Below, piece after piece: positions 52,883 through 60,736 of a stretch of DNA of 64,000 bases. Position numbers and translations under genes: made by a program. The notes below the pieces were generated by a model that did no database searches, was not told the DNA's origin, and saw only the letters and a list, made by a program, of their open reading frames with translations. The stretch's first letter is position 1, and each line of letters begins with the position of its first letter. The stretch comes from Flagellimonas aurea (lineage in GTDB: Bacteria > Bacteroidota > Bacteroidia > Flavobacteriales > Flavobacteriaceae), in contig NZ_JAFLNL010000010.1 in assembly GCF_017313785.1 (NCBI RefSeq), positions 120,766 through 184,765 on the forward strand. Reading direction: 5' to 3'.

Positions 52883-53326
52883 TTATCTGTTCAATCTCAT
52901 TTCTAAATGGGTTGCGCTGAACCCTTTATCTTCAAAAAATTTTTTATTCGGATATTGGTTTTCACCTGTAATGTGAACGGCAACGTCTCCTTTACAATAT
53001 TGCAGGGTGTAGTCCAATAGTTTTTGCTCTATATCGTTGTTTCTGTGGTCTCTGTGAATCACAAAGAATACCAAGAAGTTTTCCGGTATATAATCTCCCA
53101 TGCCTGTTTTGTTTACAACTGCCAAACCTAAAATTTCATTTTTGTCCTCCATGGCGAACACATATCCGCCAAGTCCGGGAATATCTTTGGTAGAATATTG
53201 TATAGCCTTTCTAATGGCTTTTTTTGTAGCTCTCTTGCCCTCTTGGTGGTCAAAGAGAAAATTGGCAAACCGGTCGGCTTCCATGGTAGAAAGCCTTGTA
53301 TAGGCATCGTAGGTCTTAATTACCAT
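52883..53326 (-). CDS. GNAT-like acetyltransferase upstream of S21
   Basis: 147 residues with GNAT-like strands YVFAMEDKNEILGLAVVNKT, LVFFVIHRDHRNNDIEQKLLDYTL (acetyl-CoA loop region, degenerate) and NQYPNKKFFEDKGFSATHLEMR. The acetyl-CoA-binding Q/R-x-x-G-x-G/A motif is poor (RDHRNNDIEQK), so activity is uncertain. It ends 8 bp before the S21 start. Modification of a ribosomal protein, as RimI/RimJ/RimL do, is a possible role (inferred). Confidence 0.7.
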   Translation of the reverse strand: MVIKTYDAYTRLSTMEADRFANFLFDHQEGKRATKKAIRKAIQYSTKDIPGLGGYVFAMEDKNEILGLAVVNKTGMGDYIPENFLVFFVIHRDHRNNDIEQKLLDYTLQYCKGDVAVHITGENQYPNKKFFEDKGFSATHLEMRLNR

Positions 53327-53964
53327 GCTTTTGTTTTGAACGATAACGGATTAATTTTTAAGTTTTTAGTTTATTTAAAGCTTCGATTAGGGCTAAATGG
53401 AAAAGGATGGACGAAATGTCCTTAAGTTCCATAGTAATAGGGTCTACTTCCCGGATAAGGGGAAGGTAATTAAAAGGTAGGCGGAATGAACTTATCTGAC
53501 TGGTTTCTGAATACCAGATAATTAAAACTTAGGATTCTACAGTTTTTTCTCTCGTGGAGCTTAACGTTCATCGAGACAAAGGTAAGAAAATCAGGCCTTA
53601 AATCCCAATAATACTGGGTGTTTATGCTTTTCGTAACGTTGTGGCCACTAATTTGGGCCATGTCGAAAACGATATAGTTTTTAATGTACCTGGGTTTAAA
53701 GGGACGATAAGCAGATATATCTAATTGGTATATAAATGTCCACTGGATAACCCGTGAACTCCCCTTGAACTTTACTGATGCGGGCCCCTTTACCCCTTTA
53801 CAATTAGAGAGAGTTTATATGGAAGAACCGCCGATTTTGTTGTTATTGTACTTTCATGGTTCTACAGATTAACTGCTTTTGCATTTTTTTAACATATTAA
53901 ACCAAACCACTTTGGATATACCTCGTAGGTAAGGGTGTATTAACCTTTTAAAACAAATCGCCTT
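53327..53964. other. Gene-poor stretch of about 640 bp
   Basis: No recognisable gene. A minus-strand frame stays open from about 53814 down to 53470 (about 115 codons) and has protein-like content (QLDISAYRPFKPRYIK, DMAQISGHNVTKSINTQYYW), but its only ATG is at 53661; it may be a decayed gene or chance. No TAnnTTTG box is visible directly before the ferritin-like genes, so those may use another sigma factor. Confidence 0.4.
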
Positions 53965-54702
53965 ATGAGAAAAAGTATAGTCAAAGTAGAACCGGTAAAA
54001 AAGGCAACAAACCGCCGGCAGTTTCTAAAATTGGGAGGCATGGGTGTTGTTGGCGCAGGTCTTCTGGTAGCCTGTAGTAATGATGACAATGGAATGGGAA
54101 TGATGCCCGATCCTAATCCCAATTCAGATATTTTTGATCTTGGTCAAGGGGATCTAGGGGTTCTTAATTATGCGTATGCACTGGAACAGTTGGAAGCTGA
54201 TTTCTACACCAAGGTCGTAAACTCCTTTTATGCAAACATATCCGATGAGGAAATGCAAGTCCTGACCGACCTTTATTATCATGAGGTAAACCATAGGGAT
54301 TTTTTCAAGACCGCTATCACAGCAGCTGTTGACGGGAATACCGACTTAGTACTTCCAACACTGGAATTTGACTACGGTGATTTGGATTTCAACAACAGGG
54401 AGCAAGTGCTTACCACGGCAAGTGTATTGGAAGATACTGGAGTAGCAGCCTACAATGGTGCAGGCCGCCTGATCAGTAACCCTGGATATCTGCTATTGGC
54501 AGGAAAAATTGTATCCGTGGAAGCAAGGCATGCATCAGCTATTAGAACACTGCTAAACCCAGGTTCTGCTGATTTTGCCGGAGATGATTATGTAACTACG
54601 GACACCGGACTGGCGGCAGCTTTGGACCCATCAGTGGTTCTTTCCGCAGTAGGAGATACGGGATTCATACAGACTCCTTTCACAGCAAACAATTTACCTT
54701 AA
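53965..54702 (+). CDS. Exported ferritin-like domain protein (Tat-type lipoprotein)
   Basis: 245 residues. The N-terminus has a twin-arginine motif RRQFLKLGGMGVV followed by a lipobox-like LLVAC, so it is probably exported folded by Tat and lipidated. The mature part (about 58-220) is a ferritin-like four-helix bundle with ALEQLEADFY, YYHEVNHRDFFK, LEDTGVAAYNGAG and VEARHASAIR, carrying the Glu and His residues for a di-metal site. Periplasmic or surface metal/oxidative-stress role inferred. Pairs with the next gene (22 bp gap). Confidence 0.85.
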   Translation: MRKSIVKVEPVKKATNRRQFLKLGGMGVVGAGLLVACSNDDNGMGMMPDPNPNSDIFDLGQGDLGVLNYAYALEQLEADFYTKVVNSFYANISDEEMQVLTDLYYHEVNHRDFFKTAITAAVDGNTDLVLPTLEFDYGDLDFNNREQVLTTASVLEDTGVAAYNGAGRLISNPGYLLLAGKIVSVEARHASAIRTLLNPGSADFAGDDYVTTDTGLAAALDPSVVLSAVGDTGFIQTPFTANNLP

Positions 54703-54724
54703 ACTTTAAAAAAAGATATACGAT

Positions 54725-55555
54725 ATGGATATTATAAAATTTTTGGACGGATTTACCAATGAATCATTGCTTAATGAGAAACCCTCTCGACGAGATATGT
54801 TCGGGACCTTAGGTTCCCTTGGTAAAAAAGCGGTTCTAAGTGCAATTCCATTTGGTTTGGCCACAATGCCGAACAAAACCTTTGCCCAAGATTCGGGTAG
54901 TGACCCCGTGAGTGCATTGCAATTGGCATTGACCTTGGAGTATTTGGAGGGCGAGTTTTACGATTTGGCACTACAGTCAGGAGTATTGCCAAGTGGTAGG
55001 CCAGAAACAGTTTACATGCAGATTTCCAAGCACGAACAGGCGCATGTTGATTTTCTGATTGCTGGATTGGAAGGCGCAGGAGTCACTCCTGTAGAAAAGC
55101 CTACTTTCGATTTTACCGCAGGAGGCGCTTTTGACCCATTCAATGATAATGGCGTTGGTCAGGAAACCGCTTATGCCCAATTGTTGGCACTGGCCCAGGC
55201 GTTTGAAGATACTGGAGTAAGGGCTTACAAAGGGCAGGCAGGAAACTTGTTGGGGTCTGACTTCTTGACCCCTGCTTTGCAGATACATGCCGTGGAAGCC
55301 ATGCACGCCTCAGAAGTAAGAAGGCTTAGAGGGCTGAAAGGATGGATTACCAACAACGAACGTGGTGCCGGTATGCCAGAAGCTACGCAAGCGGTATACA
55401 ACGGAGAAGAAAACGTAACCCAGGGGGGAGTGGATGTAACCACGCTTGGAAATGGTGCTGCTTTTAGTATGGAAGCTTCTACAGAAGCATATGACGAAGC
55501 ATTATCAGGAGATGATGCAGTTGCTATTGCAAGTCTTTTTATTGTTTCAGAATAA
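54725..55555 (+). CDS. Second exported ferritin-like domain protein
   Basis: 276 residues with an RRDMFGTLGSLGKKA twin-arginine-like start and a signal ending near NKTFAQ (about residue 55). The ferritin-like bundle shows LTLEYLEGEFYDLAL, ISKHEQAHVDFL, AFEDTGVRAYKGQA and IHAVEAMHASEVRRL, the same Glu/His plan as the preceding protein. The pair is frequent in Flavobacteriaceae and resembles desiccation-related ferritin-like proteins. Function not established. Confidence 0.85.
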   Translation: MDIIKFLDGFTNESLLNEKPSRRDMFGTLGSLGKKAVLSAIPFGLATMPNKTFAQDSGSDPVSALQLALTLEYLEGEFYDLALQSGVLPSGRPETVYMQISKHEQAHVDFLIAGLEGAGVTPVEKPTFDFTAGGAFDPFNDNGVGQETAYAQLLALAQAFEDTGVRAYKGQAGNLLGSDFLTPALQIHAVEAMHASEVRRLRGLKGWITNNERGAGMPEATQAVYNGEENVTQGGVDVTTLGNGAAFSMEASTEAYDEALSGDDAVAIASLFIVSE

Positions 55556-55579
55556 CAATAATATTTAAATTGAAAAATA

Positions 55580-55611
55580 AGCCCTATTGCCTTGGTAATG
55601 GGGCTTTTTTT
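55580..55611 (+). terminator. Terminator after the ferritin-like pair
   Basis: AGCCCTATT/AATGGGGCT stem followed by TTTTTTT. Confidence 0.85.
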
Positions 55612-55636
55612 GTTGGAACAAAAAGATATAAAACCA

Positions 55637-55663
55637 AAAAAGCTCCGAGAAATCGGAGCTTTT
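55637..55663. terminator. Perfect hairpin next to the att-like site
   Basis: AAAAAGCTCCGA, GAAA loop, TCGGAGCTTTTT: symmetric 12-bp stem able to terminate both ways. Its position is right for the original terminator of a minus-strand tRNA-Asp whose 3' end begins at 55664. Confidence 0.8.
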
Positions 55664-55679
55664 TGCGGTCTGGACGGGA
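55664..55679 (-). other. Candidate att site: 16 nt identical to a tRNA-Asp 3' end
   Basis: On the minus strand it reads TCCCGTCCAGACCGCA, which matches (from memory) the T-stem end, acceptor stem and discriminator of Bacteroidetes tRNA-Asp; the rest of the tRNA is not here. It lies 113 bp before the integrase, with the likely tRNA terminator hairpin on the other side. Confidence 0.5.
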
Positions 55680-55792
55680 TGCCACCCTGCATTTTTAACA
55701 TTTCATTAACTTACATTATTTTATTGATTATCAATTAATTAAATGTATGTTGATTTTTATTTTACATCATAAAACACTACTTTTCATGAAAA

Positions 55793-57055
55793 ATGCAGCA
55801 CGAATGCAGCACGCAAATGTATAATTACAACTTTTATATTTCAGAATCACCAAACAAAAATGGAACCCATAGTATCAAATTAAGATACTATGAAAATCGT
55901 CATGTAAGAATCCAAATCGATACGGGAATTGAAATTGCAATGAAGTATTGGAACAAGGATAAATCGTTCCTTAAAAAATCAAAGGAAGTGGGTTCTGAAT
56001 TTGTTCAACTTACCCAAATGGACAGCTTGGCCAATCAAATTGTTTCCAGCTATCGAAATCAAGGCAGGCCACTTTCAAAAAAGATGTTCAAGAAACAATT
56101 TGAAGAAGGTGAACCGTCCATCAATTCAAAACCTGTCCAAGACTTTTTTACTGAATTTGACCATTATCTAGAAAGCAAAAAGAGCAAGGTGGTCAAAGAT
56201 GTTATCAAGGATTATAATTCACTTAGAAAGCATTTGGAGGGTTTCCAGGAATTTTCGGGAATCATCATCGATTTCAATGCTTTTGATTATCATTTCTACC
56301 AAGAATGGACGGACTACCTAGCCTACCATGCTCCATTAAAAAATGGAGGTGTCGGAATGAAGAATAACACGATAGGCAAGTTAGTGAAAAACTTAAAGGC
56401 CTTCTTAAATGACCGTATGCGTAGAAACCGTATCAAGCCCATAGATCTTTCGGCATTCAAGGTAGTTCAAGAAGAAGTGGACCACATCTATTTGTCCGAT
56501 GATGAAATTCAGGCTATTGCAGCCGTTGATTGTAAAGCCGACAAAGAATTGGAGAAAGTAAAAGACTTCTTTGTAATTGGGTGTTTGACAGGGCTTCGGT
56601 TTTCCGATATTTCGAGGATTCGACCTGAGTATTTGGATGATAATGGGTTTTTGAATATCCGACAAAAGAAGACTTCTGGCCGAATTGTAGTGCCACTTCG
56701 TTCCCAAGTCAAGAGCATTTTGGGAAAATATGATGGATATGCCCCGGATATTGATTCGTTCACTTTCAACAAGCGCATAAAGGAACTTGGGGATTCAGCC
56801 AAACTTCACCAAAAAGTGGAAATTGAGCATAAACGGGGAACCATTAAAGAAGCACAACTTTTGGAGAAATATAAATTGATAAGTTCCCATACCTGTAGGC
56901 GTTCCTTTTGTACCAATGCTTACCTAAATGGTATTGATGTGCAACTCATCATGAAGATTTCCGGCCATAAATCAGAAAAGGCTTTCCGTCGTTATCTCAA
57001 AATTTCAAATTATGAGGCCGCCCAAAAATTGAAAGAGGCCTGGGGAATTTCATAA
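55793..57055 (+). CDS. Tyrosine-type site-specific integrase
   Basis: 420 residues. N-terminal arm-binding domain (about 10-90, NKNGTHSIKLRYYENRHVRIQ), SAM-like core-binding domain (about 110-210), catalytic domain from about 225. The tyrosine recombinase residues are visible: Arg in TGLRFSDISRI, His-x-x-Arg in SSHTCRRSF, the second His in KISGHKSEKAF and the nucleophile Tyr in RRYLKIS. This is the Bacteroidetes conjugative-element/island integrase type. An ATG at 55786 is out of frame and leads to a short peptide ending at TAA. Next to the att-like site. Confidence 0.95.
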   Translation: MQHECSTQMYNYNFYISESPNKNGTHSIKLRYYENRHVRIQIDTGIEIAMKYWNKDKSFLKKSKEVGSEFVQLTQMDSLANQIVSSYRNQGRPLSKKMFKKQFEEGEPSINSKPVQDFFTEFDHYLESKKSKVVKDVIKDYNSLRKHLEGFQEFSGIIIDFNAFDYHFYQEWTDYLAYHAPLKNGGVGMKNNTIGKLVKNLKAFLNDRMRRNRIKPIDLSAFKVVQEEVDHIYLSDDEIQAIAAVDCKADKELEKVKDFFVIGCLTGLRFSDISRIRPEYLDDNGFLNIRQKKTSGRIVVPLRSQVKSILGKYDGYAPDIDSFTFNKRIKELGDSAKLHQKVEIEHKRGTIKEAQLLEKYKLISSHTCRRSFCTNAYLNGIDVQLIMKISGHKSEKAFRRYLKISNYEAAQKLKEAWGIS

Positions 57056-57086
57056 AAACGAAATCTTTCTTGCTTGTCAGGTAAAA

Positions 57087-58214
57087 TCAAACTTCGTTTT
57101 TGAATTTTAAGTTTAGTGAGTACCGTGTGCTTTTGAGTTCCCCAGATTTGACTAATATGGATTTGTTGACCAAATCCTTTAAATCACGTGTGGCTGTTGA
57201 TGCTGATGTTCGGGCAATACGGATATAATTATCCGCACTAAGGCCTCCTTTAAATCCATTATATCCAGCTTTGAACATACGTTGGACTACTTTTAGCTGG
57301 CGTTCGTTCATCAAACGGGAGTATTGATCAAAGAATCTGGCTTTTTGAATCAAAAAGTCAATGGTTTTGATGGTGTGTTGTTGTGATGAAAGTATAGTTT
57401 CCCCAAAGTATAGTAGGAATTCAGTAAGGTCTAGTTTGAAATTATGGGCTTCGATGGAAGAATAGTATTCTTTTTTGTTTGACTCGATGGTCTGTGATAG
57501 GGATATAAGTGCTGGTCTTCCCAAATCCATGGAAATGGATTTTTCGGAAAGCCCTCTAGCAATACGTCCATTTCCATCTTCAAAGGGGTGGATGGCCAAA
57601 AAGTAATAATGTGCCAATCCTGACTTGGCCAATGGAAGCATTTTGGATTTGTTTGTCGTATGGGTTTCGTTGAACCAACGAATATAAGCTTCCATTTCAT
57701 TTGTCATTATTGATGAGGGGGGTGCCTCATAATGTACCGTCGGCTTGTCGAGGCGTCCTGAAACAACCTGCATAGGATCTTCATGGGTACGATATCTTCC
57801 AATATCCACTAAATCCCTTCTACCATTGGCGAGCATCTGATGCCACTCAAAAAGTTGTTCATGGGTCAATGGTACTGCATATGTTCGATATAGATTGACC
57901 ATCATTTCAGATATTCCATATTCAGCTTGGGGAAGTTTCTTTCTTTCCGTTTCAAGTCCCAGGTTTTTTTTGATGGATTCCTGAATACTCCCACGGTCAA
58001 GATATTCCCCTTCAATTGCCGAAGTAGTTAGTGCCTCATTCGACAAAACCTCAATTAAAAGCTCATTTTTGTCTTCCTCATCAATATGTTTAATGGAACC
58101 TATTGCCACTCCACTAGTTTGGACAAACTGATATTCCAAGTCCTCCAAAGCTGCTTCATCATATCTGAAATTGGGCCAGTCTTGTTGTTGCCAGTTCCAT
58201 TTAAAAGCTGTCAT
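57087..58214 (-). CDS. Fic family protein with DUF4172-type N-domain and wHTH
   Basis: 375 residues. The Fic core (about 120-250) carries HPFEDGNGRIAR, the complete HPFxDGNGRxxR AMP-transferase motif. An N-terminal inhibitory helix TSAIEGE fits the (S/T)xxxE(G/N) class II motif, so the enzyme is likely autoinhibited. The C-terminus (about 305-375) is a winged-helix domain, possibly autoregulatory. Fic proteins transfer AMP to targets, and the target here is unknown. Convergent with the integrase gene, with three operator-like repeats upstream. Possibly an addiction or stress module of the element (inferred). Confidence 0.9.
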   Translation of the reverse strand: MTAFKWNWQQQDWPNFRYDEAALEDLEYQFVQTSGVAIGSIKHIDEEDKNELLIEVLSNEALTTSAIEGEYLDRGSIQESIKKNLGLETERKKLPQAEYGISEMMVNLYRTYAVPLTHEQLFEWHQMLANGRRDLVDIGRYRTHEDPMQVVSGRLDKPTVHYEAPPSSIMTNEMEAYIRWFNETHTTNKSKMLPLAKSGLAHYYFLAIHPFEDGNGRIARGLSEKSISMDLGRPALISLSQTIESNKKEYYSSIEAHNFKLDLTEFLLYFGETILSSQQHTIKTIDFLIQKARFFDQYSRLMNERQLKVVQRMFKAGYNGFKGGLSADNYIRIARTSASTATRDLKDLVNKSILVKSGELKSTRYSLNLKFKNEV

Positions 58215-58231
58215 GAGTTAAATGATTAAGT

Positions 58232-58286
58232 TTTATAGCTCAAAAATAACAAAAAAATGAGCTATAAATTAAATTTTTATAGCTCA
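58232..58286. promoter_or_regulatory. Three operator-like copies of TTTATAGCTCA before the Fic gene
   Basis: TTTATAGCTCA at 58232-58242 and 58276-58286, and its exact inverse TGAGCTATAAA at 58258-58268. They sit 18-72 bp upstream of the Fic start, where a repressor such as its own winged helix could bind. Confidence 0.6.
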
Positions 58287-58513
58287 AAAGAGAAAAATGG
58301 AAGAAACGGTCACTGAGAACAACTAAAAAACGGATTATTTGAACTATCGTAAGTTTTGATATAGAAGCTTTGTTTTTTAGTTGTTTATTGGTACTTGTAA
58401 TGCGTGTAAATGACAATTTAAAAGGTATAATCTGATATTTTAATGTACAATTAACGTAGAACTGAAACTCTAACCACATGAATGTGTTAAGAGAAGTTGT
58501 TATTGAGATACCA

Positions 58514-58521
58514 TAATTTTG
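58514..58521 (+). promoter_or_regulatory. -10 box (TAATTTTG) of the tetR gene
   Basis: TAnnTTTG match 19 bp before the tetR ATG. Confidence 0.5.
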
Positions 58522-58540
58522 TATTAATTCAAAAACGCCC

Positions 58541-59104
58541 ATGGATAAAAAAAACAAGATCATCAGTGCCGGGCTTGCCCTTATAGAGGAAAGGGGCCTC
58601 CATAGAACACCCATGTCCATGATCGCTGAAAGGGCCGATGTGGGGATGGGAACCGTTTATAGATACTTTGAAAATAAGGAGGACATCATAAACGCGATCT
58701 ATATCAGGATAAAGGAAGAGGAAGCGGCCATTGTATTTGTTAACAACTCCATCCACAAGGATGTGGAATCTACCTTCTTTGATTACTATACAAGGATGGT
58801 GCACTATTTTGTGGAAAACCCCGTCCGTTTCAATTTCATAAGCCAATATGCTTTTTCCCCCATCATTAACGAAAACACCCAGAAGGAAGCGATGTCCAAT
58901 TTTCATCATTTTGATGAGATGTACCAGAAAGGCCTAGACCAGGGCATTTTCAAGGACATCAAGGCGGAGCACTTGACCTTTTTTGTGTTCAGTGCCATTG
59001 CTGGATGGCTGAAATCCGCATCTGAACTGGGCATAAAGGTGACCAAAAAATATAGGGAAACACTTGTTAAAATGGCGTGGGATTCGGTACTGAAAACCTC
59101 TTAA
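58541..59104 (+). CDS. TetR/AcrR family regulator
   Basis: 187 residues. The N-terminal HTH (residues 1-50: KIISAGLALIEERGLHRTPMSMIAERADVGMGTVYRYFENK) is a classic TetR DNA-binding domain, followed by a helical ligand domain. A TetR-type palindrome lies between this gene and the SDR gene. It likely represses the seven-gene downstream operon; the inducer is unknown. Confidence 0.92.
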   Translation: MDKKNKIISAGLALIEERGLHRTPMSMIAERADVGMGTVYRYFENKEDIINAIYIRIKEEEAAIVFVNNSIHKDVESTFFDYYTRMVHYFVENPVRFNFISQYAFSPIINENTQKEAMSNFHHFDEMYQKGLDQGIFKDIKAEHLTFFVFSAIAGWLKSASELGIKVTKKYRETLVKMAWDSVLKTS

Positions 59105-59120
59105 GTTTTTTTTAACAAAT

Positions 59121-59138
59121 ACTGAATGAATATTCAGT
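59121..59138. promoter_or_regulatory. TetR-type operator before the SDR operon
   Basis: ACTGAATGAATATTCAGT, a near-perfect inverted repeat of the TGAATGA/TATTCA type bound by many TetR proteins. It lies in the -33 zone of the TAGATTTG box at 59149-59156. Confidence 0.7.
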
Positions 59139-59148
59139 CACGGAAAAA

Positions 59149-59156
59149 TAGATTTG
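59149..59156 (+). promoter_or_regulatory. -10 box (TAGATTTG) of the SDR operon
   Basis: TAnnTTTG 25 bp before the SDR ATG, just downstream of the TetR operator. Confidence 0.6.
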
Positions 59157-59181
59157 GCCCGTTAACTATAAAATCCATGTT

Positions 59182-59937
59182 ATGGGCAAAATCGATTTAA
59201 AGGACAAAGTGGTCCTAATAGCCGGAGGCGGCAAAAACCTTGGGGGCCTTTTGAGCAGAAACTTTGCGGCCAAAGGGGCAAAATTGGCAATCCATTATAA
59301 TAGTGACAGTTCCAAAGCTGCCAGTGAAGAAACACTGAAGGCGATCAAGGCAGCAGGAGGGGAAGGGTTTCTCTACCAAGCGGACTTGACCAAGGTAGGG
59401 AACATCACCAAATTCTTCGACGAGACCATTGCCAGATATGGCGGTGTGGACATAGCCATCAATACCGTGGGAATGGTATTGAAAAAACCTTTTGTCGATA
59501 CTTCCGAGGAGGAATATGATACCATGTCGGAAATCAATTCCAAGGTCGCTTACTTCTTCATCAAGGAAGCAGGCAAAAAATTGAACGACAACGGTAAGAT
59601 ATGTACCATAGTGACATCGTTGTTGGCGGCCTATACGGGACTGTATTCCACTTATGAGGGTATGAAGGCACCCGTGGAGCATTTTACCAGGGCCGCATCC
59701 AAGGAATTTGGCAATAGGGGCATTTCCGTCACTGCTGTGGGACCTGGGCCCATGGACACACCTTTCTTCTATGGTCAGGAATCCGATGATGCCGTGGCCT
59801 ACCATAAATCCGCATCCGCTTTGGGAGGATTGACAGATATCAAGGACATAGCGCCGTTAATCGAGTTTTTGGTCACGGATGGATGGTGGATCACGGGACA
59901 GACCATCTTCGCCAACGGAGGGTATACAACACGATAA
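59182..59937 (+). CDS. SDR family oxidoreductase
   Basis: 251-residue short-chain dehydrogenase/reductase. Dinucleotide-binding AGGGKNLGG (residues 14-22, slightly atypical TGxxxGxG), INTVGMV (NNAG-like, atypical) and the catalytic set Ser in IVTSLLAAY, Tyr and Lys in STYEGMKAPVEHF; PGPMDTPFF after it. It resembles 3-ketoacyl-ACP reductase-like SDRs; the substrate is unknown. First gene after the TetR operator. Confidence 0.9.
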   Translation: MGKIDLKDKVVLIAGGGKNLGGLLSRNFAAKGAKLAIHYNSDSSKAASEETLKAIKAAGGEGFLYQADLTKVGNITKFFDETIARYGGVDIAINTVGMVLKKPFVDTSEEEYDTMSEINSKVAYFFIKEAGKKLNDNGKICTIVTSLLAAYTGLYSTYEGMKAPVEHFTRAASKEFGNRGISVTAVGPGPMDTPFFYGQESDDAVAYHKSASALGGLTDIKDIAPLIEFLVTDGWWITGQTIFANGGYTTR

Positions 59938-59996
59938 CCAGTTGAACGGGGCCCATTTACCGTTTTAGGTCAAATGGGCTTTAATATAGTATTAAA

Positions 59997-60344
59997 ATGG
60001 TAACAAAAATCGGCAGTGCGGCATTGCTTTTGACCATTGTCTTTATGGGGGTCAAGCAAGGTATGGCCATGATGACGGGAAAACCAGAAATGTTGGAAAT
60101 GTTCGGCAAGTGGGACTTTGGAAAGTTAGGGGTAATGGTCTTTGGTGCATTGACCTTATTGAGCACAGTATTGATCATCGTGCCCAAAACATTTGTGTGG
60201 GGCAATTTTTTGATGGCTGCGACCATTTTATTTATCATTTGTTTCCAACTGTTCCATGGGAATTTAAAGGGAGCGGCAGTGGAAGTGCCTTTTTTGCTCC
60301 TTAACCTGATCGTACTCTACTTAAGACACCCTTTGAACAGTTAA
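59997..60344 (+). CDS. Small four-helix membrane protein, DoxX-like
   Basis: 115 residues with hydrophobic segments at about 5-20, 42-62, 68-86 and 92-108 and a loop MMTGKPEMLEMFGKWDFGKLG. Looks like a DoxX-type or DUF4267-like small membrane protein, but family assignment is weak. Part of the TetR-controlled run (59 bp after SDR). Confidence 0.7.
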   Translation: MVTKIGSAALLLTIVFMGVKQGMAMMTGKPEMLEMFGKWDFGKLGVMVFGALTLLSTVLIIVPKTFVWGNFLMAATILFIICFQLFHGNLKGAAVEVPFLLLNLIVLYLRHPLNS

Positions 60345-60413
60345 TCGTATATTGTATTACCTGTATTTGGGAAAGGCCGGAATCAAAAAATTGAACGACT
60401 CAATAAGGAAACA

Positions 60414-60734
60414 ATGGATATGGACATCATAACCAACGAAACCGTAAGGGGTGCCATAACAGCACTCCAGGACAAGGACCCGAAGAAATGGTCGTCCTAT
60501 TTTACAACGGACGCCAAAATGACCGATGATGGGAACCCAAGGAATCTTTGGAGCTTTTCCAGAAATGCGGTCGGTGAGGAATGGTTCACCGAAATACACC
60601 GTGTGGAAAACGACGGGAAGGACATCTATGGACATCTTACCACAAAACAGTGGGGTGCCTTCAACGTGTATTTTAAGTTCCATGTGGATGCCGATGGCAA
60701 AATATACCAACTGGATATAGGACAGGCCCATTGA
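60414..60734 (+). CDS. NTF2/SnoaL-like protein
   Basis: 106 residues with the cone-shaped NTF2-like pattern: ITALQDKDPKKWSSYFTTDAKMTDDG, a central IHRVENDGKDIYGHL and a C-terminal YFKFHVDADGKIYQLDIGQ. Such domains bind small molecules or catalyse isomerisations; no active residues can be named. Followed two bases later by the K+ channel ATG. Confidence 0.8.
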   Translation: MDMDIITNETVRGAITALQDKDPKKWSSYFTTDAKMTDDGNPRNLWSFSRNAVGEEWFTEIHRVENDGKDIYGHLTTKQWGAFNVYFKFHVDADGKIYQLDIGQAH

Positions 60735-60736
60735 CA

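Noticed and set aside
55637-55663. CRISPR or phage repeat at the hairpin
   Set aside because: Only one copy, symmetric with a tetraloop; a terminator explains it.
58240-58620. 126-codon minus-strand frame over the Fic/tetR intergenic region
   Set aside because: Covers operator repeats and the tetR start on the other strand; low-complexity and without homology signs.
59215-59805. 196-codon minus-strand frame opposite the SDR gene
   Set aside because: Mirror of a strongly supported SDR reading frame; no motifs.
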